From positions 1-64,000 of the forward strand of contig JAAFIV010000006.1 of NCBI GenBank assembly GCA_013298775.1: DNA of 64,000 nucleotides, written 5' to 3'. The notes below the pieces were generated by a model. It had not been told where the DNA came from. It saw nothing but the letters and a program-made list of their open reading frames with translations, and made no database searches. Source of the stretch: Ignavibacteria bacterium (GTDB taxonomy: Bacteria; Bacteroidota; Ignavibacteria; Kapaibacteriales; UBA4661). Shown piece after piece: positions 1 to 10,120 of this stretch (the stretch's first letter is position 1; each line of letters begins with the position of its first letter). Made by a program: the position numbers and the translations under genes.

Positions 1-137
1 ACAACATAGCTGAGGAAAGGCAATAGTGGCGAAAAATGGCGTATATTCATGTTCTTTTCAGGAATCTGCCATTTTTAACCCGTATTTCCAAACAATTGCC
101 GAAAAACTTTTCATTATGTACTTATGTGTATGTTCTT

Positions 138-176
138 GTGAGGCTCTCAATTCTTATTGAGGGTCTCACTTTTTTT
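138..176 (+). terminator. Rho-independent terminator of an upstream gene
   Basis: A 13-bp stem (138-150 pairing with 157-169, one mismatch) is followed by seven T residues at 170-176. It would end a plus-strand transcript that starts left of the window. The stem core GTGAGGCTCTCA recurs in other intergenic hairpins of this window (3108, 18828, 21286, 52660, 52729). Confidence 0.7.
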
Positions 177-190
177 ATTGCCCCTTCGTG

Positions 191-270
191 CGCCACAGCT
201 TCCGCCACAGCTTCCGCCACAGCTTCCGCCACAGCTTCCGCCACAGCTTCCGCCACAGCTTCCGCCACAG
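191..270. repeat. 12-bp tandem repeat upstream of tatC
   Basis: About 6.7 near-perfect copies of the 12-mer CCGCCACAGCTT lie 110 bp before the tatC start. As the unit is a multiple of three, it keeps two short reading frames open (36-362 and 157-417). I do not regard these as genes: they have no recognisable composition and overlap a terminator and the tatC start. The rest of 1-379 shows no gene. Confidence 0.9.
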
Positions 271-379
271 CGCAGCATCAAGAGAATCTTGTTTTTTCCC
301 TTATGTTGTTATATCTTCGTTATTGTAATGGAAGCACAAACGCCTTTCCACCCACCATTTGAGCCATCATTCCGCAACC

Positions 380-1177
380 ATGAGCATCCTTTCTACGAAG
401 AATTCCAACGACAATAAAGCTGGTATTGAAGAGAATCCAAACGAACAGGAACAAGGTTTTCTGGGGCATTTGGAAGAATTGCGCCAGCGCATTTTCAAAG
501 CGGCTATTTTCCTTCTGCTCGGCTGCGTCCTTGCGGGCGTGTTTGTGAACGACATTATGAATTGGATTTTACTCAAACCTGCCACCACAGCCAAGCTCGA
601 ACTCCAGAATCTACGCCCTTTCGGACAACCTTTTCTATATTTCAAAGTCGTGTTTGCCTCTGGCATTGTCGTCGCGTTTCCGTTTGTCATTTACCAGCTT
701 TGGAAATTTATCGAACCTGGTTTGTATAAGCACGAGCGGCAGTGGGCGGGTAAAATCACGGTCTTTACGACGCTCTGTTTTCTGCTTGGAGTGAGTTTTG
801 CATATTTTGTGATGATTCCCGCAATGCTCCAATTCAGCGTTTCGTTTGGTAATCCCGCTATTAAAAACATCATTGACGTAAACGAGTATTTTGGTTTTAT
901 CACCATGACGGTGCTTGGCGCGGGGCTTATTTTCGAGCTGCCAATGATTACCTTCGTGCTGGCTTCTATCGGTATGATTACCTCTGCAATCATGCGCGAA
1001 TACCGCCGCCACGCGATTGTGGTCATTCTCATCATTGCTGCTATTCTTACGCCCAGCCCCGACCCTGTGAATCAACTGCTGTTTGCTTGCCCCTTGTACG
1101 TGCTGTATGAAATCAGCATTATTGTTGCAAAGATTTCGGCGAAGAAATCGGCAGAAGAGCCACAAAGCGCATCGTAA
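380..1177 (+). CDS. tatC: Sec-independent protein translocase TatC
   Basis: TatC is the multispanning receptor subunit of the twin-arginine translocase, which binds RR signal peptides and exports folded proteins. The 265-residue product has the conserved N-terminal FLGHLEELRQR (residues 27-37), several hydrophobic spans, the EPGLYKHER loop, and the C-terminal TPSPDPVNQ followed by the last membrane segments. I chose ATG 380; a TTG at 359 would add seven residues but has no support. No tatA/B gene is adjacent. A probable Tat substrate with an SRRDFLK motif is encoded at 61635. Downstream lies an inverted-repeat element (1201-1304). Confidence 0.96.
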   Translation: MSILSTKNSNDNKAGIEENPNEQEQGFLGHLEELRQRIFKAAIFLLLGCVLAGVFVNDIMNWILLKPATTAKLELQNLRPFGQPFLYFKVVFASGIVVAFPFVIYQLWKFIEPGLYKHERQWAGKITVFTTLCFLLGVSFAYFVMIPAMLQFSVSFGNPAIKNIIDVNEYFGFITMTVLGAGLIFELPMITFVLASIGMITSAIMREYRRHAIVVILIIAAILTPSPDPVNQLLFACPLYVLYEISIIVAKISAKKSAEEPQSAS

Positions 1178-1200
1178 CGCACTATTCAGGTCATTCGACA

Positions 1201-1304
1201 GGGAACGCGGATTTTAAGGACTTTTGAGGACTGGTCAGGACTCTAGCGTATTTGAACAAATTTTTGAGTCCTCAAAATCCTCGTTGTCCTCAAATCCGCG
1301 TTCC
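1201..1304. repeat. Inverted-repeat element with GGAACGCGGATTT ends (copy A)
   Basis: GGAACGCGGATTT at 1202-1214 is the exact reverse complement of the right end at 1292-1304. The inside holds further paired GAGGACT/AGTCCT blocks, so the whole element can fold on itself. It is clearly homologous, in opposite orientation, to 49806-49911. It lies between tatC and the TSUP gene and creates a spurious N-terminal extension of the latter. Confidence 0.85.
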
Positions 1305-1319
1305 AAAATCAAGATATTC

Positions 1320-2093
1320 ATGTTCGACCTCCCTTTATTCAAACTCATAATTCTCTGCGGAAGTTCATTCTGTGCGGGTTTGGTGGATTCTATGGTTGGC
1401 GGCGGCGGGCTAATTCTCATTCCCACACTCCTCCTCTTGTTCCCGCAGATGCCCATTCCAACCGTGATTGGCACGAATAAATTTGCTGCCGTGCAGGGTA
1501 TGGGCATGGCAACGCTGCAGTACATTCGCACGGTTCAAATTCCTTGGCACAGCATGGTTCCTGCGGCGGCGGCGGGTTTTTGTGCAGCACTTTTAGGCGC
1601 GAAAGCACTCACGGTGCTGGATAGCAGTATCCTTCGTCCTGTGATTGTGGTTCTGCTCATTGCTATTGCGCTGTACACCGCATTCCGTAAGGATTTTGGC
1701 AGTATTCATGCACCACACCGCAGCGCGGGCGAGCAACGCGCTATCAGCATTGCACTCGGAGCAACGCTGGGATTGTACGATGGATTCTTCGGTCCTGGCA
1801 CGGGAAGTTTTCTCATCTTTGGTTTTATCGGACTTCTGGGGTTTGGTTTTCTGGATGCAAGTTCTTCAGCGAAGGTGGTAAATTTCGCAATGGGCTGTGC
1901 CGCGCTTGGGTACTTTCTTTGGACAGGAAATGTGCGCTTTGAGATTGGCATTCCACTCGCCGTGTTCAACATCGCAGGAGCGTTTGTGGGAGCGCGTTTG
2001 GCGGTGCAGAAAGGAAGCCGCTTTGTGCGTGTGTTGTTTTTAGTGGTTGTCGGTGGTGTAATTGCGAAACTGGCGTGGGATATGCTGCGGTAA
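1320..2093 (+). CDS. TSUP/TauE-SafE family membrane permease
   Basis: This 257-residue integral membrane protein belongs to the sulfite exporter TauE/SafE (TSUP, DUF81) family, whose members move small anions or sulfur compounds. The two internal half-repeats are visible: GGGGLILIPTLLL near the N-terminus and GPGTGSFLIFGF in the middle, each followed by further hydrophobic segments. Substrate cannot be deduced. I chose ATG 1320 because the frame upstream of it translates an interspersed repeat. The gene faces a convergent lipoprotein gene ending at 2117. Confidence 0.88.
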   Translation: MFDLPLFKLIILCGSSFCAGLVDSMVGGGGLILIPTLLLLFPQMPIPTVIGTNKFAAVQGMGMATLQYIRTVQIPWHSMVPAAAAGFCAALLGAKALTVLDSSILRPVIVVLLIAIALYTAFRKDFGSIHAPHRSAGEQRAISIALGATLGLYDGFFGPGTGSFLIFGFIGLLGFGFLDASSSAKVVNFAMGCAALGYFLWTGNVRFEIGIPLAVFNIAGAFVGARLAVQKGSRFVRVLFLVVVGGVIAKLAWDMLR

Positions 2094-2116
2094 AGAACGT
2101 AATGGAAATCAGCTCC

Positions 2117-3052
2117 TTACGGATGCGAACGAAAAACGTCATCAAGCGCGTTGTGGAGCGGCTTGGGAAGCATTGCTCGCCAATAGGGACGTTCTTTTGC
2201 AATAAAGTTATTCAATGCCTGTGCATCATTCCCTTTCGCCAGAAGCCGCACCGTTACAAGCGCGGAACTATACACCTCGAAAAGATTTTGTGTGTTGCGA
2301 TTGCCTTGCAATGAGGTTTGACGCTCTTTGTAGCGTGTTTGTGCTTTTGCGGCAGCATCAGCAAAATAGCGCGAACGTAGTTCCTGTGCGCGTTCTGGCG
2401 ATGCCGCAAATACGACGAGTGAATCTGGTACGCTCACAACTTCGTTTGGCGCGAGATATTCGGGATAGTATTCGTCGTAGGCAAGCAGCGCAAGCGTACT
2501 GTCTGGAAGCGTGATAAAATCTGGGTTACCGACATCGAATCCTGCCGCAACGGTATATTTTCCTGCGCGTTTTTTCAAAACCGTCATGCCAATACTTGCC
2601 ACCGCGCTATTGCCGCCGCCATCGGTGCGGATGCAGAGTTCGTTTGTGCCGTCGCGGTCGAGGTCGCGCAGGTCGAGCATGGTGCCGTAGTAGTATTTTC
2701 CTTCAAAGGCTTGTTGGAACTGCGCTTTGGCACTATCGTATTCGTAAATGCGCAGGGTTTCAAAGCCAATTCTCGCACCTAAAGAATCTTTCGGGTAAAT
2801 TGTTACCAGCGCATCCTCGAAGCCGTCATTGCTAATATCGGCGCGGCGCGTGTCAATTTTGCGCGAAGCCAATTCCGTAGGAACAGGAAAAGGAACACTC
2901 CGCGTCTCAGAACCCGCATGGATAGGCTTTTCTTCGGCAGGTTCATTGCACGAAACAAAAAGAAAACTGCATACGACACAGCACACCAGCAGCGAGCGAA
3001 GCGAAGGAGTGCGATGGCTGAAAAAGCGCACAAAATCTTGTGTGGAGGACAT
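2117..3052 (-). CDS. Putative lipoprotein with VCBS-like segment, unknown function
   Basis: The 311-residue product starts with a hydrophobic signal segment ending in a lipobox-like LFVSC, so it is probably a lipid-anchored envelope protein. Internal stretches such as DISNDGFEDALV and DLRDLDRDGTNELCI resemble the calcium-loop-rich repeats of VCBS/FG-GAP proteins. No catalytic family is recognised. ATG 3052 places the signal peptide properly; an upstream in-frame ATG at 3196 would run into a mobile repeat. The long 5' region (3053-3522) contains only repeats. Confidence 0.75.
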   Translation of the reverse strand: MSSTQDFVRFFSHRTPSLRSLLVCCVVCSFLFVSCNEPAEEKPIHAGSETRSVPFPVPTELASRKIDTRRADISNDGFEDALVTIYPKDSLGARIGFETLRIYEYDSAKAQFQQAFEGKYYYGTMLDLRDLDRDGTNELCIRTDGGGNSAVASIGMTVLKKRAGKYTVAAGFDVGNPDFITLPDSTLALLAYDEYYPEYLAPNEVVSVPDSLVVFAASPERAQELRSRYFADAAAKAQTRYKERQTSLQGNRNTQNLFEVYSSALVTVRLLAKGNDAQALNNFIAKERPYWRAMLPKPLHNALDDVFRSHP

Positions 3053-3107
3053 TGTGATTGAAGGAATAATGCGAAATAAACAATTCAGTACCCGCGAAGA
3101 ACAACGT

Positions 3108-3155
3108 GAGAGCCTCGCCGACGGCTTTGCGTCAAGAAGCGAGACCCTCACAGGA
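3108..3155. repeat. Hairpin of the GAGGCTCTCAC family
   Basis: GTGAGAGCCTCGC pairs imperfectly with GCGAGACCCTCAC, with an inner GACG/CGTC pairing. Related hairpins at 138, 21286, 52660 and 52729 sit at gene ends and behave as terminators. This copy lies upstream of the lipoprotein start and lacks a T tract, so its role here is unclear. Confidence 0.6.
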
Positions 3156-3195
3156 GGCTGATGAATACGAGCGTTCAAGAGTTCATACTTCATCA

Positions 3196-3337
3196 CTCAC
3201 CTTACGCACACCCTCGCGCCGCCCTCACCCCTCGCTGCGCGAGACCCTCTCCCAGAGGGCGAGGGTTAGTGGAGACTAGCTCTGAAGCCCTCTCCCTCTG
3301 GGAGAGGGTTGGGTGAGGGTCTTATGCGTAAGGTGAG
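3196..3337. mobile_element. 142-bp MITE-like element, copy 1, with 7-bp target duplication
   Basis: The ends are perfect 13-bp inverted repeats: CTCACCTTACGCA (3196-3208) and TGCGTAAGGTGAG (3325-3337). TTCATCA is present on both sides (3189-3195 and 3338-3344), as expected for a target-site duplication. The interior consists of palindromic CCCTCTCCC/GGGAGAGGG blocks and has no coding capacity. An element of identical length and ends lies at 18916-19057 in the opposite orientation, with a different flanking duplication. Confidence 0.92.
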
Positions 3338-3357
3338 TTCATCATTATACTTCATAC

Positions 3358-3508
3358 CTTTGTACACGACAAAATCTCTGAAAAGCTCATATAATCAGGC
3401 TTCAGTGGCTTGAGACTTCTTGTCTGTGTTTATCGCTTGAACCCCGTGCTAATACTCACAGACAAGAATGTCTGTGCCACTGCTGAAAAATTTTTGTCGT
3501 GTACTCAG
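3358..3508. mobile_element. 151-bp MITE-like element, copy 1, with 9-bp target duplication
   Basis: The left end CTTTGTACACGAC pairs with the right end GTCGTGTACTCAG, giving a 13-bp inverted repeat with two mismatches. ACTTCATAC flanks both sides (3349-3357 and 3509-3517). The inside carries two CAGACA..TGTCTG palindromes. The length is identical to the copies at 34092 and 36493. No reading frame is present, so mobilisation would need a transposase supplied elsewhere. Confidence 0.93.
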
Positions 3509-3522
3509 ACTTCATACTTTTC

Positions 3523-4203
3523 TTAATTCGAGTTAGCTTTCAGCTTTGCAATCTCGTCTTGCATTTTTTTGTGGTCAGCCACGAATGCTGCTACACCCTT
3601 GTCGGTAAGCGGGTGCTGGAGCGATTGTAACAGTGGCTTGTACGGGCAAGTGGCAATATCCGCGCCCGCTTTTGCCGATTCCAAAATGTGCATCGGATGG
3701 CGAATAGATGCCGCTAAAATCAAGGACGACAAGCCTTGCGTGTCCCAAATGTCGCGTACATCGCGGATGACTTCCATGCCGTCGTAGCCAATATCATCCA
3801 AACGCCCCACAAATACGCTCACGTAGGTGGCTCCGGCGTTGTTTGCCGCGAGAGCCTGTGTTGCACTGAAAATAAGCGTTACGTTGGTCTCTACGTCTTG
3901 GTCAGCGAGCTTTGCAACGGCTTTCAAGCCTTCGGGAATCATCGGAATTTTAATCGTGGCTTCGGGGAACCACGTGAGAATTTCGTCTGCTTCGCGCAGC
4001 ATTCCATCGGCATCCAGCGAAATAACTTCGACCGACAAATGCCCGCCGACAAGCTGATGAATCTCCAAAATGCGCTTGCGAACATCTACTTTCGGGTCTT
4101 CTTTTGCTAACAATGACGGATTCGTCGTAACGCCGCTAATAATTCCAAGCGACGCAACATGGCGGATTTCCTCAAGGTTGGCGGAATCTAAATACAGTTC
4201 CAT
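3523..4203 (-). CDS. Transaldolase / fructose-6-phosphate aldolase-like (TalC/MipB family)
   Basis: This is a small class I aldolase of the TalC family, which acts in the non-oxidative pentose phosphate pathway or cleaves fructose 6-phosphate. The 226 residues match the single-domain barrel. Visible signatures are LDSAN at the N-terminus, GVTTNPSLL (24-32), the Schiff-base lysine K85 in IKIP, and ASIRHP and GADIATCP near the phosphate site. Transaldolase and F6P aldolase cannot be told apart by eye, so no symbol is given. The gene is monocistronic, with mobile repeats immediately downstream. Confidence 0.93.
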   Translation of the reverse strand: MELYLDSANLEEIRHVASLGIISGVTTNPSLLAKEDPKVDVRKRILEIHQLVGGHLSVEVISLDADGMLREADEILTWFPEATIKIPMIPEGLKAVAKLADQDVETNVTLIFSATQALAANNAGATYVSVFVGRLDDIGYDGMEVIRDVRDIWDTQGLSSLILAASIRHPMHILESAKAGADIATCPYKPLLQSLQHPLTDKGVAAFVADHKKMQDEIAKLKANSN

Positions 4204-4304
4204 ACTATTTCCTTGTGCTGAAAAATTGGGTAAAAAATGAGAAAAACGTGAGCGTATAATCTCTGATAAAAATCGTTACACTGCAGTATTCATGCGTGTT
4301 TTGT

Positions 4305-4673
4305 TTATGCCGCTTGCGCAACAATCTCTTCATCCATAAAAGCAAAGCCATGACGCGCTCTCCACGCCCGCGCTGACGTGGTTTGGTCAGGAATACCAAG
4401 CAAGAGCATTTCGATAGAAATGGCTTCGTTCAAGGCTTCCCATAGAATGATGGTGCTTTTGCCGTGCAAGACATATGATTCGCGTGCCTCCGCCGTTGCT
4501 TCGGCGAGGTGCGGAAACCAGTAGTAGGGCGTTTCTATCACACGTCCATCGTGGAGACGCACCATAAACATTTCCGCACCAAAGGTTACCTGCCGAATGC
4601 GGGATGTTTGCAGCATTTGTTGAATGATGCCGTCGCGTCCTTGTGTGAAGTCGTTATTGGTTAAAGTGTTCAT
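4305..4673 (-). CDS. DUF2442 domain protein
   Basis: The 122-residue product carries the DUF2442 pattern: FMVRLHDGRVIETP, then YYWFPHLAEAT, then a Glu-rich helix, and ALNEAISIEMLLLG. This domain is widespread next to DUF4160 genes, and such pairs have been suggested to behave like toxin-antitoxin modules; its activity is not established. ATG 4673 overlaps the 3' end of the preceding DUF4160 frame by 20 bases, indicating translational coupling. Residues after about 90 form a family-atypical tail. Confidence 0.78.
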   Translation of the reverse strand: MNTLTNNDFTQGRDGIIQQMLQTSRIRQVTFGAEMFMVRLHDGRVIETPYYWFPHLAEATAEARESYVLHGKSTIILWEALNEAISIEMLLLGIPDQTTSARAWRARHGFAFMDEEIVAQAA

Positions 4674-4905
4674 TCCATTTCTCCAAAATTGCCGCCTGTT
4701 GTTGGCGAATAATTTCTTGAATGTGGCGTACTTCCTTGCCTGAAAAGCCATAATTGTAAACGCATTCAGCATTTTCAATCCAAAACTTTGCACGTGCATC
4801 CGCCGTAGAAACGTGGACGTGGGGCTTTTCCAAACGATTGCCCTACGCCTCAGAACTGTAAAAAGCAAAGGTGAATACTGGAGATAAAAAGCCTAACGTC
4901 GGCAT
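4654..4905 (-). pseudogene. DUF4160 gene interrupted by an in-frame TAG
   Basis: Reading from ATG 4905, the frame gives 20 residues ending in FYSSEA, then TAG (4845-4843). It continues in the same frame as GNRLEKPHVHVSTADARAKF... to WNEHFNQ and TAA at 4656-4654. Both halves match DUF4160, in which FYSNEG...PHVHV is contiguous. The only defect is the amber codon, apparently part of a 6-base insertion (GCGTAG). It is therefore a very recent pseudogene, a read-through product, or a sequencing error. Its partner DUF2442 gene follows directly. Confidence 0.75.
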
Positions 4906-4922
4906 GATACCTTGCCTTTACC

Positions 4923-6986
<2,064 letters not shown>

Positions 6987-7613
6987 TTAGTTTGAATGCG
7001 AGATGGTGTGGGCTATTTGGAGAATATGACTCAGAACACCAAGTATTCGTGCGGGTTCGACGATAAGATAATCGTCAAAATCAATATATGCTGTGTCACC
7101 TTCGAGTTTCAAAAAACGCCATTCTGTGCCAGTTGTGGAGCATCCAAACACCGCAGGAATACTCCGTTTCTTTGCCTCGTTGAATCTTTTTGCCGCAATC
7201 ATCGCTGCGATACATTGCGCAAAACCGCTTTGAACATTATCATTTTTCGCTTCCACAATATTTAAAATCGGTGCTTCGATAAGCAAGCGTTGTGCAGAGG
7301 CGGTAAAAAGAAAATCGCAGCGTCCGCTCAAGCCGTGTTCGGGTTCGACCTTGAGTTCCCAGCCTGAAAACAAGCTCACATGAGACTTTTGGCTCCGCCA
7401 TGCCTCAATAAGCAACGGCGCAATGATAAACTCCGACCGCGCTTTTTCGGTATTCATCGCCAACGCAAGAGCAATATCTTCTTCTCGTGTAGCGGCGTAA
7501 TGCTCTGGTACGGCAATAGGCTGAACATGAGGAAACATCTGACTTGCAGACGAGATGTTTATTTGGAACTGCTCTTGTATTTGCCCAATTGACGTAAAAT
7601 CACTAAATGTCAT
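6987..7613 (-). CDS. Putative PD-(D/E)XK-fold nuclease-like protein
   Basis: The 208-residue protein shows the core of a restriction-endonuclease-like fold: E61 in KARSEF, GRCDFLF with D100, and IVEAKNDN with E121 and K123, spaced as in PD-(D/E)XK nucleases. Similar hypothetical proteins are common in cyanobacteria and Bacteroidota, and no specific substrate is known. There is no methyltransferase partner beside it, so it is not an evident restriction enzyme. It is co-directional with gyrB, 42 bp apart, and could share its transcript. Confidence 0.7.
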   Translation of the reverse strand: MTFSDFTSIGQIQEQFQINISSASQMFPHVQPIAVPEHYAATREEDIALALAMNTEKARSEFIIAPLLIEAWRSQKSHVSLFSGWELKVEPEHGLSGRCDFLFTASAQRLLIEAPILNIVEAKNDNVQSGFAQCIAAMIAAKRFNEAKKRSIPAVFGCSTTGTEWRFLKLEGDTAYIDFDDYLIVEPARILGVLSHILQIAHTISHSN

Positions 7614-8243
7614 ACTGTTCCTTGATATGCCGTAGAAGACATGAACGAGAATGCTCCGACCAACTCAAGCGAAAAAGCGCGTCAAACCTTGTGTTGAGCT
7701 TGTCGAAGCATTGTATTTATTTTTCATATTCTTCACTGGAGAAAAATCGCACTACAATCTCAGATACGAAATTCATCAAGAAGTTGGGATTATACAAGAA
7801 GTTTTTGTAAAGATAGAGCCGAGTCGGTGGTGGCTTTCCATGCGATTGCATCGGCGAAGCTGAAGGGCGCACAAATACTGCAACCGTGCTGTTTTCTCAA
7901 GAGTATCTCAAGAATATCTCAAGAATATCTCAAGAATATCTCAAGGATAACTATCTCACAGATAATTGTGTAGCGCAGAATAATTTTGGAGAAACGTATT
8001 TCCAGACTTTCTGACTTCGCAATGCAAAAGGAACAAGGCAAGAAACCAACGCCACTTGCTTCAAGGACGAAAATTTCTCCTCTGCCGCCCGTGCATGGGA
8101 ACTTTTTTTGCATATTTCATTGTATTCTTGGTATTTTACAAGAGCGAAAATGCACGTGCTTTGCTGCACTCTTTCGACCGTTCTTCCAAATACCGCATAT
8201 AACCTATTGTTTCTCACTGTTTGTTTAATCCAAGCGAGTAACT
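7614..8243. other. 630-bp region without a recognisable gene
   Basis: No frame here has protein-like composition or family motifs. The only clear structure is the 11-bp tandem array at 7894-7947. The right end should contain the promoter and leader of nuoG, but I see no convincing consensus or strong Shine-Dalgarno sequence. Confidence 0.6.
7894..7947. repeat. 11-bp tandem repeat (AAGAATATCTC)
   Basis: About five copies of AAGAATATCTC lie in tandem, the first one slightly diverged. The array is intergenic, about 300 bp upstream of nuoG. The unit length matches one helical turn. Confidence 0.9.
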
Positions 8244-10028
8244 ATGCCAACGATTACCATTGACGACCGCAAAATTGACGCAAAAGCCGGACAAACTATT
8301 ATCCAAGCTGCCCTCGAAAACGGTATGGATGTGCCGCATTTTTGCTGGCATCCGTCCTTGTCGGTAGCGGGAAATTGCCGTATGTGCCTTGTGGACGTGG
8401 GTACGCCCAAGATGAACCCCGACCGCACGCCCGCGCTCGACGACAACGGCAATCCCGTGATTATGTTCATGCCAAAACTCCAGATTGCGTGCGCTACGCA
8501 GGTTTCGGAGGGAATGGTCGTGCGTTTGGGACACCCGAAAGTAGAAACAGCGCAAAATTCCGTTATGGAGTTCCTCCTTGCCAATCACCCACTTGATTGC
8601 CCGATTTGCGACGAAGCCGGACAGTGCAAACTTCAAGAATACGGCTACAAACACTCCAACGGCGCAAGCCGTTTCGATGAAACGAAAAATCACAAAGACA
8701 AGCGTGTTTCCTTGGGTCCAAACGTGCTGTTCGACGGCGAGCGGTGTATTTCCTGCTCGCGCTGCATTCGCTATGCTAAAGAAGAAGCACAGCAGCCCGT
8801 TCTGAGCTTTGTTCAGCGCGGCGACCATGTTACCATCGAAACCTTTCCAGGTACGCAGTTTGACAGTCCGTATTCGATGAACGTGATTGAAATTTGCCCT
8901 GTCGGCGCACTCACCAGCCCTGACTTCCGCTTCAAAGCTCGCGTTTGGGATATGTCGTTCAATGAATCCGTCTGTACGGGATGTGCGCGTGGCTGCAACA
9001 CGCAGGTAGGCGTACGCAACAACGAGATTCTGCGCCTTGAACCGAATACAAACATGGACGTAAACCAATACTGGATGTGCGACCACGGACGCTTGACGCA
9101 ATACGACTTTGTGAATCAAAACCGCGTAACCAAGCCACTTATCCGCACAAATGGCACACTCGCCGAAGCAGACTGGAACGATGCCATTCAAAAAGCGGCG
9201 GAATTGCTCAAAGGCGTGAGTGGTAGTGAAATTGCGGTGCTTGGCTCATCACGTGCCACCAACGAAGACAACTACGCGCTTGCTCGCTTCGCAAAAGAAG
9301 TGCTGAACACACCCAACCTTGATTTCTTCCGCTTTGAAGACCCATCCTTTGGCGATGAAAAACTGCGCAAAAGCGATATGTCGCCCAACAGCATTGGTGC
9401 AGCAGAAGTTGGCGTAAAACCTGGCGCAGGCGGCATTTCGGCGAAAGATTTGGCAGCGAAAATTTCCTCTGGCGCAATCAAAGCATTGTACGTGTTGGAT
9501 GACGACATTGCAGCAATTTCCCCCGAACTGGCTTCCGCGCTTGATAAACTCAGCGTTTTGATTGTCCACGCGCACAACCACACCGCAACGGCGAAAAAAG
9601 CGCACGTCGTTTTTGCAAGCGCGACGTATGCTGAGTTGGAAGGCACGTACACGAATTTCCAAAACCGCGTACAGCACGTGGAGCCGTTCATCGTTACCAC
9701 CGAAAACGAGCGCAAAATGGGCATGAAAATGAGCCGCTTGGATAAATTCGGCGCACACAACGACCGTTGGACACAAGGCGAACGCCGCAACTGCCGCCAA
9801 AGCTGGCGCGTTATCACAAGCCTCGCAAAAGGTTTGGGCGCAAGTGCTGATGCGTGGCGGTACCGCGCTTCGGAAGATGTGTTTGAAGAAATTGCTGATA
9901 AAATCTCATTCTTTAGCGGATTGGATTATACCTTGCTTGGCGAGCGCAAAGGCGTGGTTTCAGGCGAAACGGAGAAGGAATTTGCTCCCGCGTTTGAGTA
10001 CGAATCGCATACCTTGAAGCCGAATTAA
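8244..10028 (+). CDS. nuoG: NADH-quinone oxidoreductase subunit G (NuoG)
   Basis: NuoG is the iron-sulfur subunit of the peripheral arm of complex I. The 594 residues contain ligands for four clusters: a 2Fe-2S site (C34, C45, C48, C83), the His/Cys N3-type site (H115, C119, C122, C128), a 4Fe-4S site (C168, C171, C174, C218), and the N7-type site of the molybdopterin-like domain (C244, C247, C251, C279). The molybdopterin-like region is short compared with the roughly 900-residue enterobacterial protein. nuoH and nuoI follow, but nuoE and nuoF are not in the window. Confidence 0.95.
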   Translation: MPTITIDDRKIDAKAGQTIIQAALENGMDVPHFCWHPSLSVAGNCRMCLVDVGTPKMNPDRTPALDDNGNPVIMFMPKLQIACATQVSEGMVVRLGHPKVETAQNSVMEFLLANHPLDCPICDEAGQCKLQEYGYKHSNGASRFDETKNHKDKRVSLGPNVLFDGERCISCSRCIRYAKEEAQQPVLSFVQRGDHVTIETFPGTQFDSPYSMNVIEICPVGALTSPDFRFKARVWDMSFNESVCTGCARGCNTQVGVRNNEILRLEPNTNMDVNQYWMCDHGRLTQYDFVNQNRVTKPLIRTNGTLAEADWNDAIQKAAELLKGVSGSEIAVLGSSRATNEDNYALARFAKEVLNTPNLDFFRFEDPSFGDEKLRKSDMSPNSIGAAEVGVKPGAGGISAKDLAAKISSGAIKALYVLDDDIAAISPELASALDKLSVLIVHAHNHTATAKKAHVVFASATYAELEGTYTNFQNRVQHVEPFIVTTENERKMGMKMSRLDKFGAHNDRWTQGERRNCRQSWRVITSLAKGLGASADAWRYRASEDVFEEIADKISFFSGLDYTLLGERKGVVSGETEKEFAPAFEYESHTLKPN

Positions 10029-10120
10029 GCCAAAGGAATAAAGGCAAAAGAATAAAGTTTTTTGTACAAGTATTTGTCGCATCTTTGCAGGATTTCTCAC
10101 CTACAATCTGGAGAAGTGAT

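Noticed and set aside
36-417. Two short open frames through the 12-bp repeat before tatC
   Set aside because: They are kept open by the repeat length, overlap a terminator and the tatC start, and show only repeat-derived residues.
3053-3196. N-terminal extension of the lipoprotein gene
   Set aside because: It would place 48 residues before the signal peptide and is encoded partly by a hairpin repeat.
8214-9191. A 325-residue minus-strand frame opposite nuoG
   Set aside because: It is antisense to a gene with all iron-sulfur ligands in place; no family motif on the minus strand.
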